DNA from: Opitutia bacterium
GTDB lineage: Bacteria > Verrucomicrobiota > Verrucomicrobiia > Opitutales > Seribacteraceae
DNA length: 17,975 bases
Direction: 5' to 3'
Assembly (NCBI GenBank): GCA_002692605.1
Contig: NZLE01000011.1
Coordinates: 1-17,975 of the forward strand
The translations under genes and the position numbers were made by a program. Positions 7,367 through 15,315 of the stretch are shown piece by piece (within the stretch, counting starts at the first letter, position 1; each line of letters opens with the position of its first letter). The notes beneath the pieces are model-generated. The model saw only the letters and a list, made by a program, of their open reading frames with translations, had not been told where the DNA came from and did not search any database.

Positions 7367-8743
7367 ATGAAATTCCTATCTCTCCTCTTCCTCCTAATCC
7401 TTGGTCACGCGGCTCAATCGGCGGAACGTCCGAACATAGTCTTTATTTTCGCTGACGATTGGGGGTGGGGCGACCTCGGATGCCATGACCATCCTTACTT
7501 GGAAACGCCCAATATCGATCGTCTGGCCAAAGAGGGTACGGACTTCTATCGTTTCACCGTTGCCAGTGGAGTATGCTCACCGAGCCGGACGGCGGTTATG
7601 ACCGGGCATTTTCCGGCTCGTTACAATATAGACGGTCACTTCGCCTGGGTCCCGAGCAATCAAAAGAGAAACATGCCTGATTGGTTGGATCCCAAGGCCC
7701 CCCTGCTATCGCGTTTTCTCAAGAATGCAGGATACGCTACGGCTCATTACGGCAAATGGCACTTGGCGAACGACATGATTCCGGATGCTCCTTTCCTGAG
7801 CGCCTATGGCTACGACGACTACGGGGCATTCAATTGTTCCGGACCGCAGATGTACGTCCATGACGACGTCAAAAGCGCCATTCCCTTCATCGAGCGCAGT
7901 AAAGCGCAGGGGAAGCCTTTTTTCATTAACCTTTGGATTCACGAACCGCACACTCCTTTCCACGTCAATCCCAAGCTGCAAGAGCGATTTGCCCAACTTG
8001 GCGAGCAAGATGCAATTTATGCTGCGACACTCTTTCATGCAGACCTTAGAATAGGTCAACTGCTCGATGCCTTGGATCGCTTGAAACTGACCAAGGATAC
8101 ACTTGTTGTCTTCAGTTCCGATAATGGCCCAGCTCGGGGAGCGCCGGACGCGCCCTTGACCCTTGGCTACGATTCAGCGACCGGTTTGGGTTATGGGATT
8201 GGGGCGGCCAAGGGAATAACGGGTGGACGCCGGGCTTTCAAGGGAGCCTTACTCGAGGGGGGCATAGGTGTCCCATTCATCGCCAGATGGCCAGGTAAAG
8301 TGCCTGCGGGAAAGGTGGACGAGACCTCCATCCTTTCGGCGGTTGATTTGCTTCCGACCTTTTGCGAATTGGCGGGAGTTCAATTACCCGCTACCTATCA
8401 TCCGGACGGCTTGAGCCAAGTCAAAGCCTTGACGGGGCAGGGCGAGTCCATCCGGAGCAAGCCGCTCTTTTGGAGAATCGGAGCCTCTTGGCCACCACGG
8501 GATTCCAAGCCCGATCATTGGGTTGCCTATGCAGTGGTGGATCGGCAATGGAAGCTTTGCCTGAATAGAGACCGGGACTTTTTCGAGCTTTTCGATCTTA
8601 CGAAGGATCCACTCGAATCCAAGGATCTGTCCAAGTCCAACCCCAAGGTGGTTAAACGCCTGAGCGATTTATTGGACGACTGGCTGTCATCTCTGCCTGG
8701 GAAGCCCAGCGGCAGGGTATTCTCAAACTTACGAAACCAATAG
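7367..8743 (+). CDS. Secreted formylglycine-dependent sulfatase (second copy)
   Basis: Second exported S1-type sulfatase, 458 residues from ATG 7367. That start gives a clean signal peptide (MKFLSLLFLLILGHAAQSA) before RPNIVFIFADDWGWGDLG; an in-frame GTG at 7295 would add 24 unlikely residues. Calcium ligands are D30-D31, the formylglycine motif is C70-S-P-S-R74, and GKWHLA (K130, H132), HEPHTPFH (H192, H195), FSSDNGPARG (D252, N253) and FKGALLEGG complete the active site. It is clearly diverged from the upstream sulfatase, so the two probably attack different sulfate positions or act at different steps (inference). The 148-base gap upstream holds only a weak 6-bp hairpin (7247-7262), so co-transcription is likely. 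The stop is 2 bases from the stop of the convergent PQQ-like gene. Confidence 0.94.
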   Translation: MKFLSLLFLLILGHAAQSAERPNIVFIFADDWGWGDLGCHDHPYLETPNIDRLAKEGTDFYRFTVASGVCSPSRTAVMTGHFPARYNIDGHFAWVPSNQKRNMPDWLDPKAPLLSRFLKNAGYATAHYGKWHLANDMIPDAPFLSAYGYDDYGAFNCSGPQMYVHDDVKSAIPFIERSKAQGKPFFINLWIHEPHTPFHVNPKLQERFAQLGEQDAIYAATLFHADLRIGQLLDALDRLKLTKDTLVVFSSDNGPARGAPDAPLTLGYDSATGLGYGIGAAKGITGGRRAFKGALLEGGIGVPFIARWPGKVPAGKVDETSILSAVDLLPTFCELAGVQLPATYHPDGLSQVKALTGQGESIRSKPLFWRIGASWPPRDSKPDHWVAYAVVDRQWKLCLNRDRDFFELFDLTKDPLESKDLSKSNPKVVKRLSDLLDDWLSSLPGKPSGRVFSNLRNQ

Positions 8744-8745
8744 GA

Positions 8746-10074
8746 CTATTCCTTGGACACTCCGATTCGATAAAGGCCCTCTTCCGAACGAAGCAAAAAA
8801 GAATTCCGATAGGGAGTGATGGAAGCCATATGCGGGGAGCCCATCTGATTCTCCGCAATTACCTCAAGTTCCTTGCCCGGTCTTATGACTGTGGTTTTGC
8901 CTGCCCGGTCTGAAAAGTAAAGGAGCCCATTGGCAAAAGTCGGAGAAGAACTGAATTCCCCTCCAACCCTCTCTCTCCATTGCAATTCTCCGGTGATTGC
9001 ATCCACACAGCTGAGAATTCCTCCGTCATTCATGACGTAGAGCTCTTTCCCGACCAACAAGGGAGAGGGCATTTTGGGGGCTCCCTTGGTCATTTTCCAG
9101 ACGAGTTCGGGAGTGTCCAACCCTTCGTACCGGTAAGCATGGATTTCAGCCTTCATGAAACAAGTCGAAATGTAAAACATTCCATGCCCCACGATGGGCC
9201 GAGATACGTTGGAAAACCCAAGAATTCCGTATTTGATTTTCCAAAGTTCCTCACCGGTTCTCGGATCGTATCCGTACGCCCAGTCGGCGCCGCATGAGAG
9301 CAGCACGGGTTTTTGGTTCATGGTATGAATGATCGGAGTCGAGTAGGACTTTTGGAATTGGGGATTCTCCCGCATTTCTCCGGAACGCTCGGTTTGCCAT
9401 GCGAGTTTGCCGGTGTCCTTGAAGAGGGCAACGACACTCTGCCGGTCGCTCCCGTCCAAATGGAAGATCATCAGGTTTTCCCAAAGAATGGGTGAACTGC
9501 CGGGACCATTCTCATGCATTACCCACAGTTCGGGTTGATTGTTTTTCCACAAAAGCTCTCCGTTTTCCGCATCCAGGCAGACGTTTCCATACGCTCCGAA
9601 ATGAAGATATAGGCGATCGTCTTCGATCAAGGGACTTGGCGATGCGTAACTGTTGAGGTTATGAACCCATTGAGGTTGCCTTTTACGGATCACTTCGACG
9701 TTGAGCAGGACTTTTCCGGACTGCGGATCGATTCGCAATGCCCGCAAACTCACTTCGGACAGAACGTTTACGGTGGCCAAGCCTTCGTTTTCCTTAAGTC
9801 TCTCTGCTCTTTCTTCGGCGGAGGCAGGAGTTTCAATGGCAGTTGTGATCCAAACCAATCCATTTTCGTGTACGGCGGAGGAATGCCCTCGGCCCGGTAT
9901 GTTTGCCTTCCATAAGACATTCTTGTCAAGAGACCAGTGTTTTGGGAAATTTCCCTCAAAAGCATGGCCGGATGCATCCGGTCCGCGCCATTGAGGCCAG
10001 GACTTCGGTTTGGCTTGAAGGAGTGAAGCGAGCGTGGCAAAGAAAAAAACCGCACAGAGTGTCGATGCGTTCAT
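8746..10074 (-). CDS. Secreted PQQ-like beta-propeller repeat protein
   Basis: Exported 442-residue protein with PQQ-like (quinoprotein/BamB-type) beta-propeller repeats. The signal peptide (MNASTLCAVFFFATLASLLQA) is followed by SWPQWRGPDASG, an N-terminal motif common in propeller proteins of Planctomycetes and Verrucomicrobia. Repeat strands are visible as DAENGELLWKN, FKDTGKLAWQTE, DPRTGEELWKIKYG, RYEGLDTPELVWKM and DAITGELQWRE, about one every 45-60 residues. I do not see the full set of catalytic residues of a PQQ dehydrogenase, so binding or scaffolding is as likely as catalysis. Its ATG overlaps the TGA of the upstream DUF3500-DUF1080 gene as ATGA (10071-10074), which implies translational coupling and perhaps physical association. 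It converges on sulfatase 2 with a 2-base gap. Confidence 0.9.
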   Translation of the reverse strand: MNASTLCAVFFFATLASLLQAKPKSWPQWRGPDASGHAFEGNFPKHWSLDKNVLWKANIPGRGHSSAVHENGLVWITTAIETPASAEERAERLKENEGLATVNVLSEVSLRALRIDPQSGKVLLNVEVIRKRQPQWVHNLNSYASPSPLIEDDRLYLHFGAYGNVCLDAENGELLWKNNQPELWVMHENGPGSSPILWENLMIFHLDGSDRQSVVALFKDTGKLAWQTERSGEMRENPQFQKSYSTPIIHTMNQKPVLLSCGADWAYGYDPRTGEELWKIKYGILGFSNVSRPIVGHGMFYISTCFMKAEIHAYRYEGLDTPELVWKMTKGAPKMPSPLLVGKELYVMNDGGILSCVDAITGELQWRERVGGEFSSSPTFANGLLYFSDRAGKTTVIRPGKELEVIAENQMGSPHMASITPYRNSFLLRSEEGLYRIGVSKE

Positions 10075-11663
10075 GGCAGTCTCTTTACGAGCAGGTTTCG
10101 GAAAAGAACCGTGCTTCCCGGATCATGTCCTTGTAGGGCAAAGGTTCCTTCGTTCAAAATCCTTTCGAAACTCTCGCCCTTCTTCCAGTCGCTAGGTTGC
10201 GTCCAATCGACGATCGTCTTGTCATTGACCTTTGTAATGACCCGCTTGCCATCCACTTTGATATACAATTCAAACCATTCGTCATCCTTCGCAGGGGCAT
10301 CGAGGCAATCGACGACTCCGTATAGGCTCGCAGTCTTTTTTGGGTCGTGGTAGGTATTGTTGACTTGGCATTCGAAACCGACCTTGGGCCACCCCTCATC
10401 TTGAAAACTCGTATGAAAATAGACTCCCGCATTCGAGTGAGGAAGGGTCATGATCTGGGCCTTGAACTCGAAGTTCCTGAATGGTTTTTCGGTTTCGTAA
10501 AACAAATGGCATCGACCCGGAGCGTTTGTCACTATGCATCCGTCCTTCACCCAAAAGGATTCTTGGTTTTCGTTGGCTTTCCAACCCTTTAGGCTTTTGC
10601 CATCAAACATCGAAACCCATCCGCTCTGCGTAGGGTGATCGTTCCGGTAATGTTCGGCGAGGAGATCCCGACCGAAATCTCCTTTGAAGTCACGCCAGAC
10701 CGCGTGGACGTGGTTTACGCTATTTTGGGTATTGGCGTATTCGAAGAGAAAGTCGGGAGTCTGGATTCGGTAATAATGTGGTTCTCCATCCTGTACGCTA
10801 CCCGACCAAACGAAAAAGGTTTGTTCGGGGTGGAGCAGCGGCTTTCTTCCGGCAACTTGTTCGATGACTTCGGAGCGATGTTTTGCGGAGTAGGCATGAA
10901 TCACTTCCTCCAACCATCCTCGCTGTCTTGGATTCATTTTGGTTATGGGTAATCCCTGAGGAGGGAAGAAGGATTTTCTATCAACGACATTGTCCTGCCC
11001 GGAGAGAATTTCACGCGGCGGTTTTTCCGAAAGGATGGCCATTTTCCTTTGGGGTGAGTTCAGCGACCGGACCAATTTTCTGGCTTTGTCCTCTTCAGCG
11101 GAGAGGACTCTCATACCCGCATGCTTGCCTTCACTCACTTTCGCGGGACTGGCCCCGAAGAAACTTGGAGTGACGGAAAAGATTCTTCCGTTAAGGAAAC
11201 TGAAATTCAACGACAGATGATGTCCTTCGAAACGCCAACCCCAAGTGCCGGCCTTGTCGGGCAGTCCAAAGATCGCGACGTGATAGAGTTCGACGTCTCG
11301 TATGGCTCGACCTTCCTTTTCGTAGAGAATCTGTTCGAGCAACATCACTTCGGATGCCTCAAGAAGGCCCCTGTGGCTGAGAGCCGAACCCAAGAGTCCC
11401 TGAGCCAATATTTTCTGTGAAGGAGACATTTCCTTAATTGACAAACCTTTCCTTCCGTCCGGTTTCACAAAGCTTCCGGGGAAAAAATGCCAATTTTCTC
11501 GTTCATCGGAGCCGAAGGGAAAGAAGGTTTTTTCCTTTTCCTTCGAACCAAGCGATTCCAAGAATCGAGTGGCTGCGGAAGCCATGTCCGATGCAGGGTC
11601 GTGGGCGAGTAAGCCTCTTGCTAAAAAGAGGGCGGCGAAGATAACTGTGGATAGGTTTTTCAT
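10071..11663 (-). CDS. Secreted DUF3500-DUF1080 two-domain protein
   Basis: Exported 530-residue fusion. ATG 11663 gives a good signal peptide (MKNLSTVIFAALFLARGLLA); the frame extends to 11723 but adds no signal-like sequence. Residues about 25-340 resemble DUF3500: WGWRFEGHHLSLNF (141-154), TFFVWSGS (282-289) and a closing VNHVHAVWRDFKGDFG (316-331). The paired histidines H148-H149 and H318/H320 could be metal ligands (inference). Residues about 348-530 are a DUF1080 domain: MFDGKSLKGW, FWVKDGCIV, NFEFKAQI, SNAGVYFHTSF and a closing VLFRNLLVKRLP. DUF3500 has no established function known to me; DUF1080 is associated with 3-keto-sugar chemistry and glycan recognition. The gene is the first of a coupled pair with the PQQ-like gene and diverges from the methyltransferase gene across 140 bases. 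Confidence 0.85.
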   Translation of the reverse strand: MKNLSTVIFAALFLARGLLAHDPASDMASAATRFLESLGSKEKEKTFFPFGSDERENWHFFPGSFVKPDGRKGLSIKEMSPSQKILAQGLLGSALSHRGLLEASEVMLLEQILYEKEGRAIRDVELYHVAIFGLPDKAGTWGWRFEGHHLSLNFSFLNGRIFSVTPSFFGASPAKVSEGKHAGMRVLSAEEDKARKLVRSLNSPQRKMAILSEKPPREILSGQDNVVDRKSFFPPQGLPITKMNPRQRGWLEEVIHAYSAKHRSEVIEQVAGRKPLLHPEQTFFVWSGSVQDGEPHYYRIQTPDFLFEYANTQNSVNHVHAVWRDFKGDFGRDLLAEHYRNDHPTQSGWVSMFDGKSLKGWKANENQESFWVKDGCIVTNAPGRCHLFYETEKPFRNFEFKAQIMTLPHSNAGVYFHTSFQDEGWPKVGFECQVNNTYHDPKKTASLYGVVDCLDAPAKDDEWFELYIKVDGKRVITKVNDKTIVDWTQPSDWKKGESFERILNEGTFALQGHDPGSTVLFRNLLVKRLP

Positions 11664-11803
11664 AATCTGTAGATGATTGAAACTTGTTACCATGTCGCAA
11701 GACGTCCAACCTAAACCCTTCAAATCCTCAAGAAAGGGAACTTAAGCCCGGTCTTCGCTAAGGATTGGATTGAAGCGAGAAATTTGTTATTTCTCATGGG
11801 TTG

Positions 11804-13108
11804 ATGAAAAAAAAATCTCCAGAAAGATCAAGCTTAGTGGCCGGATCAATCTTCTCCGGAGGCGGTCTGGGCGACGTTGGCGTCGAATGGGGAGCGAAAA
11901 TCCCGGTTTTGGCCGCATGTGAACTCATTCCGTCAAGAGCCGCCCTCATACGATCTAACTTTCCGGATACCAAAGTGTTTGAGGGAGACATATGGGATTT
12001 GCACCAAGAATACGTGAGTTTCTTTCGGAAAGCGCTGGAGGGAAGATCTCCTTGGTTAATTACCTTATCTCCCCCCTGCCAAGGCATGTCTTCGAATGGC
12101 GCGGGAAGAATTGCATCCTCGATTCGTTCGGGAAGTCGTCCCGTGGAAGACCAGCGTAATCGACTGATTCTACCTGGCATCTCGGTCTTGGAAAAATTGT
12201 CGCCGGATTGGTTTGTTCTGGAGAACGTTCGACGCATGGAAAATACGGTGATCAGAAACGAAAGGGGGAAACCGGAAAACATCCTGAAATGTCTTGGTCG
12301 CCGTTTGCATCCAATGGGTTACTCCATTCGTTCCTCGATTCTTGATTTCAGGGATTATGGGGTCCCGCACCATCGCGAGCGATTGATCACAATCGGATGC
12401 AGGATTCCGTCCCTGACTGGAAAGCATTTACCTCTTGAGGAAATCTATTCCAAATCACCAAGCGAATTTCATCCCGCTCCCACGCATGGTGGGAGTAATC
12501 GCACTTCTTGGATTTCCCTGCGAGAGGCAATCGGTCACTTAAGCTCCTTGGATGCCCGTTCTCGGCTTTTCGACCCACAGGACCCCTATCACTGCATTCC
12601 CAGTTGGAACCAAAGACAACATGATTGGATGAAAGCGACCCCAGAGGGTCAGACTGCCTTTGATAACGTGGAGTGTCCCGATTGCGGTAAACGGGCGGTC
12701 AATCCGGTCGATGTGACCTGCAGTTGCGGATCATCCTTGCCTCGTCCGCAAATTGGGCAGGGTGCGGATGCCCGACTAGTTAGGGGATTCAGGTCTTCCT
12801 ATCGAAGGATGCGATGGGATCGGCCCGGAAGTACCCTGACCATGAATAGTGGAGTCATTTCAAGTGATCTCAAGGGACACCCGGATCAGCACCGTGTGCT
12901 TTCGTTGAGGGAAATCATGATTCTTTCCACCCTCGATCGCTCCGATTGGCCCAAAACCTACAGTTTCGAGGGTATCAAATATGGACGAATGAGGGAGGGG
13001 GAAATTTTTTCGAAAAAACTCATCAGGGAAGTGATAGGGGAATCGATTCCTCCTCTTGCTATGAAACGGATCGTGGAGCGTTTGATGGAATTGGACGACA
13101 GGCTCTAA
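11804..13108 (+). CDS. DNA (cytosine-5-)-methyltransferase, solitary
   Basis: C5 cytosine DNA methyltransferase, 434 residues. Motifs appear in order: I, IFSGGGLGDVG (16-26), which binds S-adenosylmethionine; IV, LSPPCQGMSSNG with catalytic C92; VI, ENVRRM (140-145); VIII, YGVPHHRERL (185-194), where the usual Gln is His; X, GESIPP (412-417) in place of GNxVP. The target-recognition region contains C291-x2-C294-x11-C306-x-C308, a probable structural zinc knuckle. ATG 11804 is preferred to the TTG immediately before it, though neither has a clear ribosome site. The second codon begins a run of nine A residues (11807-11815). No restriction endonuclease, Vsr nick enzyme or specificity gene adjoins it, so it looks like an orphan methyltransferase with regulatory or anti-restriction roles possible. 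Its stop overlaps the stop of the convergent gene by 3 bases. Confidence 0.93.
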   Translation: MKKKSPERSSLVAGSIFSGGGLGDVGVEWGAKIPVLAACELIPSRAALIRSNFPDTKVFEGDIWDLHQEYVSFFRKALEGRSPWLITLSPPCQGMSSNGAGRIASSIRSGSRPVEDQRNRLILPGISVLEKLSPDWFVLENVRRMENTVIRNERGKPENILKCLGRRLHPMGYSIRSSILDFRDYGVPHHRERLITIGCRIPSLTGKHLPLEEIYSKSPSEFHPAPTHGGSNRTSWISLREAIGHLSSLDARSRLFDPQDPYHCIPSWNQRQHDWMKATPEGQTAFDNVECPDCGKRAVNPVDVTCSCGSSLPRPQIGQGADARLVRGFRSSYRRMRWDRPGSTLTMNSGVISSDLKGHPDQHRVLSLREIMILSTLDRSDWPKTYSFEGIKYGRMREGEIFSKKLIREVIGESIPPLAMKRIVERLMELDDRL

Positions 13109-15117
13109 CGGAAAGACTCAGTCAGTCCGCGCAGAACTGCTCTAATCCCTTGAGCGCCGTCCGATCTTTTTTTCAAGGACTCCACCCCGGTCGTTCCCTC
13201 TTCACGACTGACCCGCCCATCTTGGTTTTGGTCAAAAAAGGAAAAAAGCCTGGGCTTGGGAAATTCGCTTTTGGAAAGAAAACCATTTCCATCCTGGTCC
13301 AATTTTGAGAAAAGGTCCGCGCTTGGTGATCGGACGCTTTCTTCATTCGCCAAGACATCGGTTTCATATTCGACGTAGCCAATCAACATCTCGTCATCCG
13401 ACTGATCTCCCCAATGCACTCTTTCGCCAGGGTTTGGATTTGCCAAATTGCCCTTACTGTTGTCGAAAATTCCAGTGACTAGAATCCGGTTTTCCTTAGG
13501 CATAACCATCGGCTCTATGAGTTCGTATCTCATTTGCCAGTTGAAGTCGTAATGCGGCACATCAAGTAGAGTAACGACTTCTTTGGATCCCGAGAAAAGC
13601 TCGTACCTTATGGCCTTCCCTCGCAAATGCATATGGGGCATCAAAGCCCGAACGGCAACTCCTTCGGGGAGCGTTTCCGATGCGGTTTCAATGTGATTGT
13701 CCGTTCGTGGGGGGATGTTGATTCGCTTGTTTAGGATGGGAAAGGTGCGAACCGCTTTCGAAGGTCGAACCTGGGCGAAACGCAGACCAATACGGGTACG
13801 GTCCTTGGTGGGCTTTCCCATTGGCGTGTAATGCATTTGAAAGAGAAGGTCTGAGCCCGAAGGGATCTTTTTAGCCACGCCGGGAGGGTATTGATAAAAG
13901 GAATTTCCGGGAACGTAAGCTACGAGAGGCTCCCTTTTCCTTCCTTGGGAGTCGGTTACGAAGACGATGACGTGGTGTACCGCCTCAAGAGCCGTTGGTT
14001 GCACCTCGGCCGCTTCGACCCAGCGATCTTCGTTAAATCCAGTGGGCACCTTGAAGTAGGCATAGGGCATTTGGCCCGTTGCTTTGACCGAAACCTCCTT
14101 GGGCAATGAAAAGAGAGCATCCGGTCGGCCAATGCTCCAATCTCCGGAACGCTTGGTCACCATGAGACTGTCGGCAGGGTTCCCAAGCGCTTTGCCATTT
14201 CGAATCCAGCCTAACAAATCATCCTTGTCCGCTTGAGGCATCGAGCGGTCGTTTGCCCATGGACTCGGATGCCCGGATGGGGGAGGAGCGGCAAACCAGG
14301 GAGGCATCAACCCGTCCCTGATTACTTTGCTTATCATGCCTGCGTTTTCTCGGACGTCGTCATAAGTTTCGAGGGGAAAGGGGCCCACTCCTCCGACTCT
14401 ATGACATTCCACGCAATGGGACTGCATGATGCGTGAGATACGGTTGTGGTAGGTCCATTCGATGGTTGTTTCCTCCGGAGAGGAGAGGTCCAATTCGCAT
14501 CCCGGAGCCCATAGGCTGGTTATACGAGTTTTCCGTCCCTGAAGATGGTCTCGGAGGGCAGTTTGGAGATATTGATTGCGGGGTGCTTCGATTTGATAAC
14601 CAATCCCATATTGATCATCGACCGGACCATGATATAGGATCGTTCGAGCCGAATCCAACAGGAAAACTTCAGTGGTGGTGGTTGCTGCCAATCCTTTGGC
14701 AAGGGCTTTGGTCTTGTCTTGGACCACAGGCCCTTGAAAACCAAGACGGCCAACCATTTCCCTTAGCTTTAGGTTTGTGGATTCGGTTGAAATGGGGTCT
14801 ACGAAAATAAATGAGACGTCTTTTTTCGCCCATTCCCTTTCCAACGCGGCCAAGGTTGGAGCGAATTTTTTACTGAGGGGGCATGACGCACCCACAAAAG
14901 CGATGACGAGGGCATTTTTCTTTTCGTAATCGGAAAGCTTTCCTCGCTCTCCGTCAATGGACACAAAGGATAAGTCCGGTACCCACCGGCCGGCGCGCTG
15001 CATCTCCAAGGGTAGCGTTCGGGGCCCCTGACGAATGGATTGGGCCGACAAATTTGCCTTTTGAATCGTCCATCCCAAAGCAAGAATTAGAGCCCAATGA
15101 ACAAGTGCGCGCGTCAT
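13105..15117 (-). CDS. Redoxin - cytochrome c - PHM-like copper monooxygenase - EF-hand hybrid
   Basis: Exported 670-residue multidomain protein. After a signal peptide (ALVHWALILALGWTIQKANLSA), residues 40-200 form a redoxin/thioredoxin-like domain whose active site is C79-P-L-S, so only one cysteine. A single c-type haem site follows, C235-V-E-C-H239, with LMPPW (M271) a likely axial methionine. Residues about 325-590 resemble copper type II ascorbate-dependent monooxygenases: AVHHVIVFV (H381, H382), LFQMHYTP (H429), PHMHLRG (H495, H497) and DDEMLIGYVEYE (M577) match the CuH and CuM ligand sets of PHM. Two EF-hand loops end the protein, DQDGNGFLSKSE (607-618) and DQNQDGRVSREE (629-640). ATG 15117 gives the best signal peptide; ATG 15168 would add 17 polar residues. 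Predicted periplasmic redox enzyme; substrate and electron donor unknown. It overlaps the methyltransferase stop. Confidence 0.88.
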   Translation of the reverse strand: MTRALVHWALILALGWTIQKANLSAQSIRQGPRTLPLEMQRAGRWVPDLSFVSIDGERGKLSDYEKKNALVIAFVGASCPLSKKFAPTLAALEREWAKKDVSFIFVDPISTESTNLKLREMVGRLGFQGPVVQDKTKALAKGLAATTTTEVFLLDSARTILYHGPVDDQYGIGYQIEAPRNQYLQTALRDHLQGRKTRITSLWAPGCELDLSSPEETTIEWTYHNRISRIMQSHCVECHRVGGVGPFPLETYDDVRENAGMISKVIRDGLMPPWFAAPPPSGHPSPWANDRSMPQADKDDLLGWIRNGKALGNPADSLMVTKRSGDWSIGRPDALFSLPKEVSVKATGQMPYAYFKVPTGFNEDRWVEAAEVQPTALEAVHHVIVFVTDSQGRKREPLVAYVPGNSFYQYPPGVAKKIPSGSDLLFQMHYTPMGKPTKDRTRIGLRFAQVRPSKAVRTFPILNKRINIPPRTDNHIETASETLPEGVAVRALMPHMHLRGKAIRYELFSGSKEVVTLLDVPHYDFNWQMRYELIEPMVMPKENRILVTGIFDNSKGNLANPNPGERVHWGDQSDDEMLIGYVEYETDVLANEESVRSPSADLFSKLDQDGNGFLSKSEFPKPRLFSFFDQNQDGRVSREEGTTGVESLKKRSDGAQGIRAVLRGLTESFR

Positions 15118-15251
15118 GACTCTCCCAGAGCAAACGGTTCTGCTTCCTGAAACTGAATGATGGCCCATAACGAATAGAAACCCTTAGAGACTGAAGGTTC
15201 GTGCTTTAAGGGGCAATTGAAATTAACTCCATTTTTTGCCTAAAAGAAAGC

Positions 15252-15280
15252 GGCCCGTTCTCGGTAACCGAGAACGGGCC
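15252..15280 (-). terminator. Strong rho-independent terminator hairpin
   Basis: GGCCCGTTCTCGG, loop TAA, CCGAGAACGGGCC: a perfect 13-bp GC-rich stem with a 3-base loop. Read on the minus strand it is followed by GCTTTCTTTTAGG, a moderately T-rich tail, whereas the plus side continues TAAAGCC. It should therefore end minus-strand transcripts from the oxidoreductase gene, although it lies 221 bases beyond that stop codon, and insulate the downstream copper/haem hybrid gene. Confidence 0.75.
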
Positions 15281-15285
15281 TAAAG

Positions 15286-15315
15286 CCAAGAAAGCCTACC
15301 CCAAAACTTCCTTGG
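15286..15315 (-). other. Second hairpin, fully paired only in minus-strand RNA
   Basis: On the minus strand CCAAGGAAG and CTTTCTTGG pair over 9 bp with one G-U wobble and a 12-base loop. The plus-strand RNA would carry an A-C mismatch at that pair. It sits immediately upstream, in minus-strand order, of the terminator. A TTGACC / TAAATC pair (15352-15347 and 15328-15323, 18-base spacing) could be a weak promoter giving an RNA of about 70 bases. It may equally be a structured 3' untranslated region. Confidence 0.3.

Noticed and set aside
11664..11803. Promoter boxes for the methyltransferase (TTGGAT, 17 bases, TATTTC)
   Set aside because: Each box matches only about half of the consensus; the divergent spacing implies promoters here but I cannot place them.
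11664..15117. Possible restriction-modification or defence island around the methyltransferase
   Set aside because: Neighbours are a DUF3500-DUF1080 protein and a copper/haem hybrid; no nuclease, helicase or phage-like gene is visible on either side.
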